The notes under the pieces: generated by a model
What the model saw: the letters and a program-made list of their open reading frames with translations, nothing else
What the model was told of the DNA's origin: nothing
Databases searched by the model: none
NCBI GenBank assembly: GCA_035293765.1
Contig: DATGMF010000060.1
Location: forward strand, 1 to 64,000
Reading direction: 5' to 3'
From: DASRHT01 sp035293765
Lineage (GTDB): Bacteria > Chloroflexota > Ktedonobacteria > Ktedonobacterales > Ktedonobacteraceae
DNA: 64,000 nucleotides
Made by a program: the position numbers and the translations under genes
Part shown: in pieces, positions 26,311-34,472 of the stretch
How the letters are laid out: each line of letters begins with the position of its first letter
Numbering within the stretch: the stretch's first letter is position 1

Positions 26311-26419
26311 TGCATGGACCACTCGCTATCCATAGTGATACCTTCCTTGTATCACATTAACCGCCTCTCATCTTTCTGCACACTCGTGTTCCCTGCGTTC
26401 AATCGAGCGGAGGTCAACC

Positions 26420-27130
26420 ATGTCTTCTGAATTGCTTTCCACCACCCCGCAGGTAAAGCAGCCTGGACTGAGCGAACGCATGCGCGCAAGCGTAGAGTCG
26501 CTCTGGCGGCGTCAATTCCATCACCCCTTCGTTGTCGCTCTGGGGGATGGTACACTGCCACAAAGCAATTTTCAGTTCTACATCTGCCAGGACGCTCTCT
26601 TCCTGGATGTCCTCTCAAAAACGTTCGCGTATGCCGCCACCCGAGCATCGGATCAGCATGAGATGGAACAGTTTAATAGGTATGCCCTGGACACCCTGCT
26701 GGTTGAAGCCGAGTTACATCGTAATTACGGCGCGCGCTTTGGACTGACGCCTGCTCAGATGGCGACCATCCCTATGGCTCCGAGCGCCTACGCCTACACG
26801 CGCCACCTGCTGGCGATTGCGACCACCGGTTCGCTGCCGGAGATCCTTACGGCGGTCCTTCCCTGCGCCTGGATTTATGCCGAAATTGGTCGTCACCTGA
26901 TCGCCGCAGGCCCGCCTTCGGCGGATCATCCCTACGCCGACTGGTTAGCCACCTACGCCTCGCCAGACTTCGATGCCGTGGGGGCCTGGTTGCGCGAACG
27001 ACTGGACAGGCACTGCGCCACCATTACTCCCCAGGAAGAGGCCCGCCTGCACAATATTTTTCTCATCAGCACGCGTTACGAGTGGTTGTTCTGGGAAATG
27101 GCCTGGCACCTGGAGGAGTGGCCGTCATGA
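26420..27130 (+). CDS. tenA: Thiaminase II / aminopyrimidine aminohydrolase
   Basis: A 236-residue TenA-fold protein that salvages the pyrimidine part of thiamine by hydrolysing aminopyrimidine derivatives. The nucleophile Cys is in 'LPCAWIYAEIG' and the conserved acidic residues are in 'QDALFLDVLSKTFAYAATR' and 'YEWLFWEMAW'. It is the first gene under the TPP riboswitch and overlaps the thiD part of the next gene by four bases (ATGA), so HMP made here can be passed straight to the HMP kinase. Confidence 0.93.
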   Translation: MSSELLSTTPQVKQPGLSERMRASVESLWRRQFHHPFVVALGDGTLPQSNFQFYICQDALFLDVLSKTFAYAATRASDQHEMEQFNRYALDTLLVEAELHRNYGARFGLTPAQMATIPMAPSAYAYTRHLLAIATTGSLPEILTAVLPCAWIYAEIGRHLIAAGPPSADHPYADWLATYASPDFDAVGAWLRERLDRHCATITPQEEARLHNIFLISTRYEWLFWEMAWHLEEWPS

Positions 27131-28635
27131 CAAACATCGACAACCTCTTTTCGCCAAATCAGACCAGCCAGCCACGCGCCCTGACCATCGCGGGCTCCGA
27201 CTCAGGAGCAGGAGCGGGCATCCAGGCAGACCTGAAAACGTTCGCGGCCCTGGGCGTCTACGGTCTTTCGGCTCTCACAGCCCTGACAGCTCAGAATACG
27301 CTGGGCGTGAGCGCCATCATGGATGCAACACCGGAATTTGTCGAGGCACAGATAGATGCGGTTCTTGAGGATATCGGAGCAAGCGCAGCCAAAACAGGAA
27401 TGCTCTCCAGCCCGGTTATTATCAGAGCGGTTGCCGGTCGTGCGCGCAAGTGGCAACTCCGTCTGGTGGTGGACCCGGTCATGACAGCAAAGGGCGGCGA
27501 TCTCCTGCTCCAGCCTGAAGCGGTCGCTACCCTGCGCAGCGAATTATTACCCCTTGCCGAGGTGGTAACGCCGAACTTGCCCGAAGCTGAAGTGCTGCTG
27601 GGCCGCCGCATCGAGACGCTTGACGAGATGCGCGACGCCGCCAGCGCGCTCTATGAGATGGGGCCACGGCATGTTGTGATCAAAGGAGGGCATCGCGCGA
27701 CCGAACCGGTCGATATTTATTTCGATGGCAAAGATTTCAGCGAACTGCGCGCTGAGCGCATTCAGACGATGCACACTCATGGCACCGGTTGCACTTTTTC
27801 CGCCGCCATCGCGGCCTTTCTGGCACGCGGCCTCTCCGTCGAGGAGGCCGTCGCCGGAGCCAAACGTTATATCACGGGAGCTATCCGCCACGCTCCGGGC
27901 CTGGGGCATGGGCATGGTCCCGTTGGACATTTCTGGCAATGGCAGCAGGAACAATCCGCCAGACTGGCGCGCAAGCAGCTCATCCCACGCCTTGCCTTGC
28001 ACGTTCTCACCGACCGCGAACTATCCGGCGGGCGCGACCTGCTAGCGGTGGCGAGCGCGGCTATTGACGGCGGGGCAACGGTCATTCAACTACGCGATAA
28101 GCAGGCCAGCACGCGCTCCCTGATAGAGCAAGGGCTACTGCTGCGCAAATTGACGCGCGAACGCGACGCGCTTTTTATCGTCAATGATCGCGTCGATGTC
28201 GCCCTGGCGGTGGACGCCGATGGCGTTCATATCGGTCAGGATGATGATATGCCGATTCACCTGGCCCGACAACTGTTAGGGCCAGGACGTTTGCTTGGTA
28301 TCTCTGCGGGCAATCCCACGGAAGTTGCCACCGCGCTGGCAGCAGATCCAGATTACCTCAGTATTGGCCCCATCTATCCAACTCAGGCTAAAGCGGACGC
28401 AGGCTCCGCCATAGGTCTGCGTCTGCTGGCCGAGGTAGCAGCTAGCACTCAGGTGCCGGTGATTGGCATTGGCGGCATTACAGCGGAAAATGCGGCGGCA
28501 GTTATACGCACGGGCGCCGTGGGGGTAGCTGTCATTACGGCGGTTGTGGCAGCAGCAGATATCAGCGCCGCCGCCCGCGAACTGGCTGAAGCTGTACGCG
28601 GGCCATTCCTTGCAGACAGCCGAAGCGAAAGCTAG
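27127..28635 (+). CDS. thiDE: Bifunctional HMP/HMP-P kinase and thiamine-phosphate synthase
   Basis: A 502-residue fusion. Residues about 15-270 are ThiD: 'LTIAGSDSGAGAGIQADLKTF' at the start and 'HTHGTGCTFSAAIAAFLARG' with the anion-hole and catalytic region. Residues about 293-495 are ThiE: 'LHVLTDRELSGGRDLL', 'VIQLRDKQAS', 'FIVNDRVDVALAVDADGVHIGQ', 'YLSIGPIYPTQAKADAG' and 'VPVIGIGGITAENA', with the phosphate-binding and catalytic residues retained. It thus phosphorylates HMP twice and joins HMP-PP to the thiazole phosphate. The start is set by the ATGA overlap with tenA. The stop lies in the loop of a 9-bp hairpin (28624-28646). Confidence 0.93.
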   Translation: MTNIDNLFSPNQTSQPRALTIAGSDSGAGAGIQADLKTFAALGVYGLSALTALTAQNTLGVSAIMDATPEFVEAQIDAVLEDIGASAAKTGMLSSPVIIRAVAGRARKWQLRLVVDPVMTAKGGDLLLQPEAVATLRSELLPLAEVVTPNLPEAEVLLGRRIETLDEMRDAASALYEMGPRHVVIKGGHRATEPVDIYFDGKDFSELRAERIQTMHTHGTGCTFSAAIAAFLARGLSVEEAVAGAKRYITGAIRHAPGLGHGHGPVGHFWQWQQEQSARLARKQLIPRLALHVLTDRELSGGRDLLAVASAAIDGGATVIQLRDKQASTRSLIEQGLLLRKLTRERDALFIVNDRVDVALAVDADGVHIGQDDDMPIHLARQLLGPGRLLGISAGNPTEVATALAADPDYLSIGPIYPTQAKADAGSAIGLRLLAEVAASTQVPVIGIGGITAENAAAVIRTGAVGVAVITAVVAAADISAAARELAEAVRGPFLADSRSES

Positions 28636-28646
28636 GCGCTTTCGCT
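28624..28646 (+). terminator. Hairpin around the thiDE stop codon
   Basis: AGCGAAAGC (28624-28632) pairs with GCTTTCGCT (28638-28646); the TAG stop is in the 5-base loop. It could attenuate read-through into thiG or stabilise the upstream message. The 117-base spacer to thiG has no other recognisable structure. Confidence 0.45.
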
Positions 28647-28752
28647 CCGAGGACCTGGGCGAAGCCAGCCGCAAGAGCGGAGTTGGCAGTCTGAATAGCA
28701 GGTCGGAACGGGATGGTAGCGTCGCGGTAGAAAACTGAGAAAGGTTTAAGAG

Positions 28753-29535
28753 ATGAACGATACGCTCAAAATCGGGACTCGCGAGTTCCATTCGCGCCTG
28801 ATGCTGGGTACGGGGAAATATGATAACTTTGAAGTGATGCGGGCTAGCTTGCAGGCTAGCGGAGCAGAGATTATTACAGTAGCGTTAGGGAGGTTGGACC
28901 TTGCCAACTCCCACCAGCCAGGCTTGCTCGACTATATCGATCCTGCACGCTATACGATCTTACCCAACACTGCTGGCTGCAAAACGGCTGAGGATGCGCT
29001 GCGCGTGGCTCGGCTGGCAGCAGCGCTGGGGCTGCCGCGCTGGGTCAAGCTGGAGGTCATTCCCGATCCGCGCTACCTGCTGCCCGACCCTATTGCAACA
29101 TTGCGGGCAACAGAGGCGCTGGTGAGAGAAGGTTTTGACGTTCTGCCTTACATCAATGCTGATCCTGTGCTGGCTCAGCGTCTCCAGGATGTTGGTGCAG
29201 CTACTGTCATGCCTCTGGGCTCGCCGATTGGCTCCGGTCAGGGGCTGCTCAACCTGCCCCAGATTCAGATTATCATCGAGCAGGCGCGGGTTCCGGTGGT
29301 CGTTGACGCCGGCATCGGTGCGCCATCGGATGCAGCGCTGGCAATGGAACTGGGGGCCGATGCCTGCCTGGTCAATACCGCAGTGGCCCGCGCCAGAGAG
29401 CCTGAGCGCATGGCTCACGCGATGAAACTGGGCGTAGAGGCCGGGCGAGCCGCGTTCCTGGCCGGTCGCATTCCGCGCCAGACGTACGCCAGCGCCAGCA
29501 GCCCGCAAACGGGGCTGGTCAGCACGGGAGACTAA
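28753..29535 (+). CDS. thiG: Thiazole synthase
   Basis: A 260-residue TIM-barrel enzyme that builds the thiazole phosphate of thiamine from DXP, dehydroglycine and the ThiS thiocarboxylate. It shows 'SRLMLGTGKYDNFEVM', 'TILPNTAGCKTAEDALRVARLA', the Schiff-base Lys in 'WVKLEVIPDPRYLLPD', 'VMPLGSPIGSGQGL' and 'VVDAGIGAPSDAALAMELGADA'. It is followed after four bases by a second ThiE/TenI protein and then thiS. A glycine oxidase (ThiO) or ThiH needed to make dehydroglycine is not in the operon. Confidence 0.95.
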   Translation: MNDTLKIGTREFHSRLMLGTGKYDNFEVMRASLQASGAEIITVALGRLDLANSHQPGLLDYIDPARYTILPNTAGCKTAEDALRVARLAAALGLPRWVKLEVIPDPRYLLPDPIATLRATEALVREGFDVLPYINADPVLAQRLQDVGAATVMPLGSPIGSGQGLLNLPQIQIIIEQARVPVVVDAGIGAPSDAALAMELGADACLVNTAVARAREPERMAHAMKLGVEAGRAAFLAGRIPRQTYASASSPQTGLVSTGD

Positions 29536-29539
29536 ACCT

Positions 29540-30196
29540 GTGGACAAGCCCAGGCTGGCGCTCCCCCTGCTGGCCCTCGTCACCGATCCGGCTGTACCCG
29601 ATCTGGTGGCGCGCATAGAAGCGGCTCTTGCTGCCGGGGTAAACATGGTACAACTGCGCGGGCATCGCCTTGCCGCGCGCGAGTTGTACACGCTGGCCCT
29701 GTCTATACAGCCACTCTGCTGGCGTTATCAGGCCACATTCATCGTCAATGATCGTCTAGACGTCGGGCAGGCGGTAGGGGCCGACGGACTACAACTTGGC
29801 TCACGCAGCCTCCCGTTGTCAGTGGCGCGACAGCTTGTGGGGGAGCGCTACTTGCTCGGAGCCTCGGTGCATAGCCGCACTAAAGCGCAACATGCGCTAA
29901 AAAACGGGGCCGATTTCCTGCTGGTCGGGACAATTTACCCCTCGCGCAGCCATCCTGATGAACCAGGTCGCGGCCCGCATCTGGTGCGCGCAATCAAGCA
30001 GGCGCTACCCAGCGTTCCCATTATCGCCATAGGAGGCATCACCGCCGCCAATGCGGCCCAGGCCATAGAGGCCGGGGCCGATGGGATCGCCGTTATTTCG
30101 GCCATTTTGGCAGCGCCCGACGTTGAGCGGGCCACAAAAGCATTATACGCGGCCATCCTGGCCGGACAGGCGGCCAGACAAGCGAAGGATTCCTAA
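29540..30196 (+). CDS. Second thiamine-phosphate synthase / TenI-family protein
   Basis: A 218-residue ThiE/TenI fold. It keeps 'FIVNDRLDVGQAVGADGLQLG', 'FLLVGTIYPSRSHPDEPG' and the phosphate loop 'IIAIGGITAANA'. It differs from the thiE half of thiDE at the HMP-PP site: the usual 'QLR(D/E)K' reads 'QLRGHRLAAR'. Loss of that Lys, plus its place between thiG and thiS, suggests a TenI-like thiazole tautomerase or a specialised synthase. The start is GTG 29540, with GGGAG nine bases upstream. The assignment between ThiE and TenI is not certain. Confidence 0.8.
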   Translation: MDKPRLALPLLALVTDPAVPDLVARIEAALAAGVNMVQLRGHRLAARELYTLALSIQPLCWRYQATFIVNDRLDVGQAVGADGLQLGSRSLPLSVARQLVGERYLLGASVHSRTKAQHALKNGADFLLVGTIYPSRSHPDEPGRGPHLVRAIKQALPSVPIIAIGGITAANAAQAIEAGADGIAVISAILAAPDVERATKALYAAILAGQAARQAKDS

Positions 30197-30197
30197 A

Positions 30198-30431
30198 ATG
30201 AATGACATGCATACCTCCAATCAAAATACGATTACCATCATAGCGAACGGCCAGCCACATTCGCTAAAGGACGGTAGCAGCATCACAGACCTCTTGCGTA
30301 CGCTGGATATCAGTCCCACGCATGTCGTCGCGCAGATGAACGGTGAGATTGTCTATCGTGAAGCATTCGCAACGACCGTTCTTCACGAGGGAGATCGGCT
30401 GGATCTCGTCACGCTGGTCGGAGGCGGGTAA
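30198..30431 (+). CDS. thiS: Sulfur carrier protein ThiS
   Basis: A 77-residue ubiquitin-fold protein. It carries 'ITIIANGQPHSLKDGSSITDLLRTLDI', 'VVAQMNGEIV' and the C-terminal 'LVTLVGGG'; the tail Gly is adenylated (by ThiF) and converted to thiocarboxylate to give sulfur to ThiG. An N-terminal extension of about nine residues precedes the fold. It starts one base after the previous stop. No ThiF is adjacent. It is the last gene of the TPP-controlled operon. Confidence 0.92.
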   Translation: MNDMHTSNQNTITIIANGQPHSLKDGSSITDLLRTLDISPTHVVAQMNGEIVYREAFATTVLHEGDRLDLVTLVGGG

Positions 30432-30629
30432 AGACCCGATAGCGACACTTTCATCACCTGCCGTCCGTAAATATGACAGAGATGATCGTCCATGCGCGAC
30501 AATTCGCTTGTAAAGCGGATTGCTCCCGTTTGCACTCACACCGCCTCTCGACGCTTTCGGTTTGCCTTGTTATAATGCTCAAAGAGGCTAGTTAGTGAGG
30601 CCGCTACTTTTTGATTTCGGGGGATTTCA

Positions 30630-31838
30630 TTGTCATTCATAACACACGGCAACTTGCTTATCGGACAGTCGGGCGGCGCGACCGCCGTTATCAATGCAAG
30701 TCTTGTTGGCGCAGTTAAGGCAGCTCTGGCCGATAGCCGCATCGATGGCATTTATGGGATGCGCTACGGCATCGAAGGCTTGCTCAAGGAAGACCTGGTG
30801 GACCTGCGCCGGCAGCCCACCGCAATATGGTCACAACTGCTGCATACTCCTTCGGCTGCCCTCGGCTCCTGCCGCTATAAATTGCAGGAGGACGATCCTG
30901 AACGCATTCTCGCCATCCTGCAACGCTACAACATCCGTTATATGCTCTATATCGGTGGCAATGATTCGGCGGATACCGCCCATCGCCTGGCGCAAGCTGC
31001 ACAACCGAGCAGCTACGAATTCCATATTATCAGCGTTCCCAAAACCATTGACAACGACCTGCCCTTTACCGATCATTGCCCGGGATACGGGAGCGCCGCC
31101 CGTTTTATCGCCCAGGCCACAATTGACTCAACGATGAACACGCTCTCCATCCCCTGGCACTATCCCGTCAAAGTCATTGAGACAATGGGGCGCGACGCCG
31201 GCTGGCTGGCAGCTTCCTCAGCCCTGGGCAAACGCGCCGATGCAGATCCCCCACATATCATCCTCGTGCCGGAACAAAAATTCGTCCCGGAGCGGTTTTT
31301 ACAGCAGGTCGAGGAGGTTTACCGGCGTCTCGGATACGTCATTGTTGTGACTGCTGAAACGGTGCGCGATGTCAACGGGCAGGCGCTGGGCGCTATCGGA
31401 CAGGTGGGGCTGGATGCCTTCCAGCATCCACTACTCAGTGGGGCCGCGCAACACCTGGTAGACCTGGTCATGCAGCAACTAAAAATACGCGCTCGCTTTG
31501 ATAAACCGGGAGACCTGCAACGCATGGCCTCAACCAGCGCTTCGCCTGTTGATCGCGACGAAGCCTATCTCGTCGGAGAGCAGGGAGTACTGGCACTACT
31601 CCAGGGTGAAAGTGATAAAATGGTAACTCTGGTGCGCCACGATCAGCCCCATTATCACTGCACCACCGGCCTGGTCGATCTGGCCGAGGTAGCCAATGTC
31701 CAGCGCCTGCTGCCCGCAGAATACCTGGATGAGAGCAAAACAATGGTCACGCAGGCATTTCATGACTATGCTTTGCCGCTGATCGGCGGTCCATTACAAA
31801 GCTATACGCCACTAGAAATGATCAAGGTTCAACCATGA
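30630..31838 (+). CDS. Phosphofructokinase, probably pyrophosphate-dependent
   Basis: A 402-residue PfkA-superfamily enzyme. 'IGQSGGATAVINASLVGAV' is the N-terminal phosphoryl-donor loop, 'YIGGNDSADTA' replaces the ATP-type GGDGS, and 'SVPKTIDNDLPFTDH' has Lys138 where ATP-dependent enzymes have Gly. A bulky residue after GG (Asn110-Asp111) together with Lys before TIDND is the known signature of PPi-dependent PFKs. 'ETMGRDAGWLAA' and 'VTAETVRD' are also present. The start is TTG 30630 behind GGGGGA. The stop overlaps the phosphopentomutase start by four bases (ATGA). Confidence 0.85.
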   Translation: MSFITHGNLLIGQSGGATAVINASLVGAVKAALADSRIDGIYGMRYGIEGLLKEDLVDLRRQPTAIWSQLLHTPSAALGSCRYKLQEDDPERILAILQRYNIRYMLYIGGNDSADTAHRLAQAAQPSSYEFHIISVPKTIDNDLPFTDHCPGYGSAARFIAQATIDSTMNTLSIPWHYPVKVIETMGRDAGWLAASSALGKRADADPPHIILVPEQKFVPERFLQQVEEVYRRLGYVIVVTAETVRDVNGQALGAIGQVGLDAFQHPLLSGAAQHLVDLVMQQLKIRARFDKPGDLQRMASTSASPVDRDEAYLVGEQGVLALLQGESDKMVTLVRHDQPHYHCTTGLVDLAEVANVQRLLPAEYLDESKTMVTQAFHDYALPLIGGPLQSYTPLEMIKVQP

Positions 31839-33016
31839 CAAAGTTAAAACGGGCCATCCTGGTCGTGCTGGATGGCGTTGGTGCCGGCGCCAATTCCGAT
31901 GCCCCGGCATACGGCGATGAAGGCGCCAGCTCGCTTGAACATTGCGCCCAGGCCATTGGCGGCCTTGAGCTGCCCCACCTGGGCACCATTGGTCTGGGCA
32001 ACGTCACCCCGATCCTGGGCACGCCTCCGCAGGCGGATGCCAGGGGAGCATATGGATGTATGAACGCCGCAAGCGCCGGGAAGGATAGCGTCGCGGGACA
32101 TTGGGAGATTACCGGCGTGCTGCTGTCAAACCCGCTGCCAACTTATCCACATGGCTTCCCCGCCGACCTCGTTGCGACGTTTGAGCGTGCGATTGGGCGG
32201 AAGACGATTGGCAATAAAGCGGCCTCCGGCACAGAGATTATCAAGGAGTTGGGCGAAGAACATATGCGCACCGGCTTCCCCATTATCTACACATCCGTCG
32301 ATAGCGTCTTCCAGATCGCGGCCCACCAGGAAATTATTCCTCTGGAGGATCTCTATCATATGTGCGAGATCGCCCGCGGCCTGCTCATAGGCGATCATGC
32401 GGTGGGACGCGTCATCGCTCGCCCATTCATAGGCACACCAGGCGCATTTACACGCACAGAGCACCGGCGCGACTTCTCACTGGCGCCTCTCGGCACCACC
32501 CTGCTCGACCTGTTAAAAAATGCCGGGAAAGAGGTCATCGGGATCGGCAAAATCGAGGATCTCTTCGCGGGCCGTGGGTTGACGCAGCGCGACCACACCG
32601 AAACGAATCGCGAAGGCATGGCCGCCACGTTGCGCTGGCTTGAGCGAGACTTTGATGGTTTGTTATTCGTGAATCTGGTAGAATTCGATATGCTATGGGG
32701 CCACCGCCGCGATAGTCAGGGCTATGCTCAGGCGTTACGGGACGTGGATCACTGGTTTGGGCTGGTTCAGCAGAGGATGCAGGCGGAGGATGCTATTTTC
32801 TTCACTGCCGATCACGGCGTTGACCCCACATATCGCGGTACCGATCATACCCGCGAGCGCGTACCATTACTGGCTTATGGCAAGCCCATCCGACCGGCAG
32901 TTAATCTTGGCATACGCAACACCTTTGCCGATCTTGGTCAAACGTTAGCCGAGGCGTTTAGCGTTGGCCCGCTGGCAGCAGGAACAAGTTTCGCACATGA
33001 AGTGGGGATTCGATGA
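31835..33016 (+). CDS. deoB: Phosphopentomutase
   Basis: A 393-residue alkaline-phosphatase-superfamily enzyme that interconverts ribose-1-phosphate and ribose-5-phosphate. Metal ligands and active-site motifs are visible: 'AILVVLDGVGAGANSDAPAYGDEGASSL' at the N-terminus, 'GKDSVAGHWEITGV' with the catalytic Thr region, 'NLVEFDMLWGHRRD' and 'FTADHGVDPTYRGTDHTRE' at the C-terminus. It is coupled by ATGA overlaps to both the phosphofructokinase before and the acetyltransferase after, so the three are one transcript. Confidence 0.94.
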   Translation: MTKLKRAILVVLDGVGAGANSDAPAYGDEGASSLEHCAQAIGGLELPHLGTIGLGNVTPILGTPPQADARGAYGCMNAASAGKDSVAGHWEITGVLLSNPLPTYPHGFPADLVATFERAIGRKTIGNKAASGTEIIKELGEEHMRTGFPIIYTSVDSVFQIAAHQEIIPLEDLYHMCEIARGLLIGDHAVGRVIARPFIGTPGAFTRTEHRRDFSLAPLGTTLLDLLKNAGKEVIGIGKIEDLFAGRGLTQRDHTETNREGMAATLRWLERDFDGLLFVNLVEFDMLWGHRRDSQGYAQALRDVDHWFGLVQQRMQAEDAIFFTADHGVDPTYRGTDHTRERVPLLAYGKPIRPAVNLGIRNTFADLGQTLAEAFSVGPLAAGTSFAHEVGIR

Positions 33017-33573
33017 CAGAAACACAGCGCAGCAATAAAATAGAGCAAAAACTGCTTTTGCATGGCGAACGAGTCTATCTACGTCCGCCCATATCCAATG
33101 ATGCCTCCAGGGTTTTTAACTGGGAACGCGATGATGAGGTCTGGCGCTACGATCCCCATCGCCCTTACTCACAGACGCTTGCCGAGTTCCTCCCAACGTT
33201 TGAGCGCAACTATGTGCGCGGCAATGGGCGACAATTCTGGTTCATCATTGAGGACGAGCAGCACATTCCCATCGGCACGATCACCTATTTCAATATCGAC
33301 TATCGCCTGGGCCATGTAGAGGTGGGGCTGGGGCTAGGAGAGAAAACGCGCTGGGGCAAAGGCTATGGACCCGACGCAATCCGCACGCTGGTGCGCTACC
33401 TCTTCACATTCCCCGGCATCATGCGCGTCTATGCTGAGACGGCGCTGGCTAATCACCCGGCTCGCAGCGCCTTCATCAAAGCACATTTCAGCGAGGTCGG
33501 ACAGATCTACGATCCACGCAGCACCGGAGAACCGTGGATTCTGCTGGAACGGTGGAAGTCAGATATTGTGTAG
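33013..33573 (+). CDS. GNAT-family N-acetyltransferase (RimJ/RimL type)
   Basis: A 186-residue acetyltransferase. It shows 'GERVYLRPPISNDA', 'FWFIIEDEQHIPIGTITYFNID' and the CoA-binding region 'VEVGLGLGEKTRWGKGYGPDAIRTLVRYLF', followed by 'RVYAETALANHPARSAFIKA'. This is the Acetyltransf_3 (RimL-like) pattern. The acceptor is unknown. It begins inside the deoB stop codon (ATGA). Confidence 0.87.
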   Translation: MTETQRSNKIEQKLLLHGERVYLRPPISNDASRVFNWERDDEVWRYDPHRPYSQTLAEFLPTFERNYVRGNGRQFWFIIEDEQHIPIGTITYFNIDYRLGHVEVGLGLGEKTRWGKGYGPDAIRTLVRYLFTFPGIMRVYAETALANHPARSAFIKAHFSEVGQIYDPRSTGEPWILLERWKSDIV

Positions 33574-33616
33574 TGGTGATCGTTTTAAAAAGGCACCTGC
33601 TTGCGGCACCGACGGC

Positions 33617-34321
33617 TCAGGATAATGCTAAAGCTTCCAGGGCCGGAGCAGGGTCGCTGAAATTCTCAAAAAGATAATCAGGGTGATACTCCCCTAATTC
33701 CTCCATGCTATAATTGCCCGTAGCTACCGCCATGATTCTCGTTCCCGCGGCACGGGCGCAGCCGATATCGCGCGGTGTATCACCCACAAGAACTGTCAAA
33801 GAGGCGTCAATCTCTCTTTGGAGAAGTTTTTCTGCCCTTGAAATGGCTATCCTGGGAAGCAAATTACGGTCTTCCGCATCGCTGCCAAAGGCACCAACCG
33901 AAAAAATATTCTTCCACAGCCCGGCCTGGCTTAACTTGGCTTCGACGATACCCTCCAGGTTTCCCGTCAACAAGCCCAGCATTACGTGCTTTTTTCTTTG
34001 CAATATTCGTAGCAATTCAGGTATACCAACACACGTATGGAGATCGAATTGAGAAATAGACTCACATACTATTTTCACATATAATTGGCAAGCCTGGGGT
34101 AGTTTCTCATTTATTTCGTCGTCACTGATGCCGTTGAGCAGCATGAGCTCTCTCATTATCTGTGGATCAGTCTTTCCGCTCATCGAATATTGATCAATAG
34201 GTCCATCCCCACCGAAAACTTCTTTAAGAGCTATACTCATACCGTATCTTGTGACTTTGTGGCTCTGTAGAAGGGTGCCGTCTATATCAAATAATATGAG
34301 CTCTACCGACTTAGACATCAT
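33617..34321 (-). CDS. HAD-superfamily phosphatase (phosphoglycolate phosphatase-like)
   Basis: A 234-residue HAD hydrolase. Motif I is 'ILFDIDGTLLQSHKV' with the nucleophile Asp, motif II 'LGLLTGNLEGIVEAKL', motif III near 'NLLPRIAISRAEKLL', and motif IV 'VLVGDTPRDIGCARAAGTRIMAVATG'. The helical cap between motifs I and II is of the PGP/beta-phosphoglucomutase type (C1). ATG 34321 is selected for the AAGGAGC site five bases away. The substrate may be phosphoglycolate or a sugar phosphate; the neighbouring sugar-phosphate genes make the latter possible. Confidence 0.85.
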   Translation of the reverse strand: MMSKSVELILFDIDGTLLQSHKVTRYGMSIALKEVFGGDGPIDQYSMSGKTDPQIMRELMLLNGISDDEINEKLPQACQLYVKIVCESISQFDLHTCVGIPELLRILQRKKHVMLGLLTGNLEGIVEAKLSQAGLWKNIFSVGAFGSDAEDRNLLPRIAISRAEKLLQREIDASLTVLVGDTPRDIGCARAAGTRIMAVATGNYSMEELGEYHPDYLFENFSDPAPALEALALS

Positions 34322-34403
34322 GTATTGCTCCTTCTGACTGAAGTCGTTAGCTAACGCGATATGCAAACGTATACCGCATGCTCACCGCTACACGGTTCGC
34401 CAG

Positions 34404-34461
34404 GATGGGGATGCGATGGAGACCCAGACGTGCCTGCCTGGGTCTCCATCGCATCCCCATC
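34404..34461 (-). terminator. Perfect 23-bp inverted repeat after the phosphohexomutase gene
   Basis: 34404-34426 pairs without mismatch with 34439-34461 around a 12-base loop. It begins 12 bases after the end of the mutase gene on the minus strand. There is no T tract, so it may protect the 3' end or act on both strands. Confidence 0.6.
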
Positions 34462-34472
34462 TCCCCTCATTG

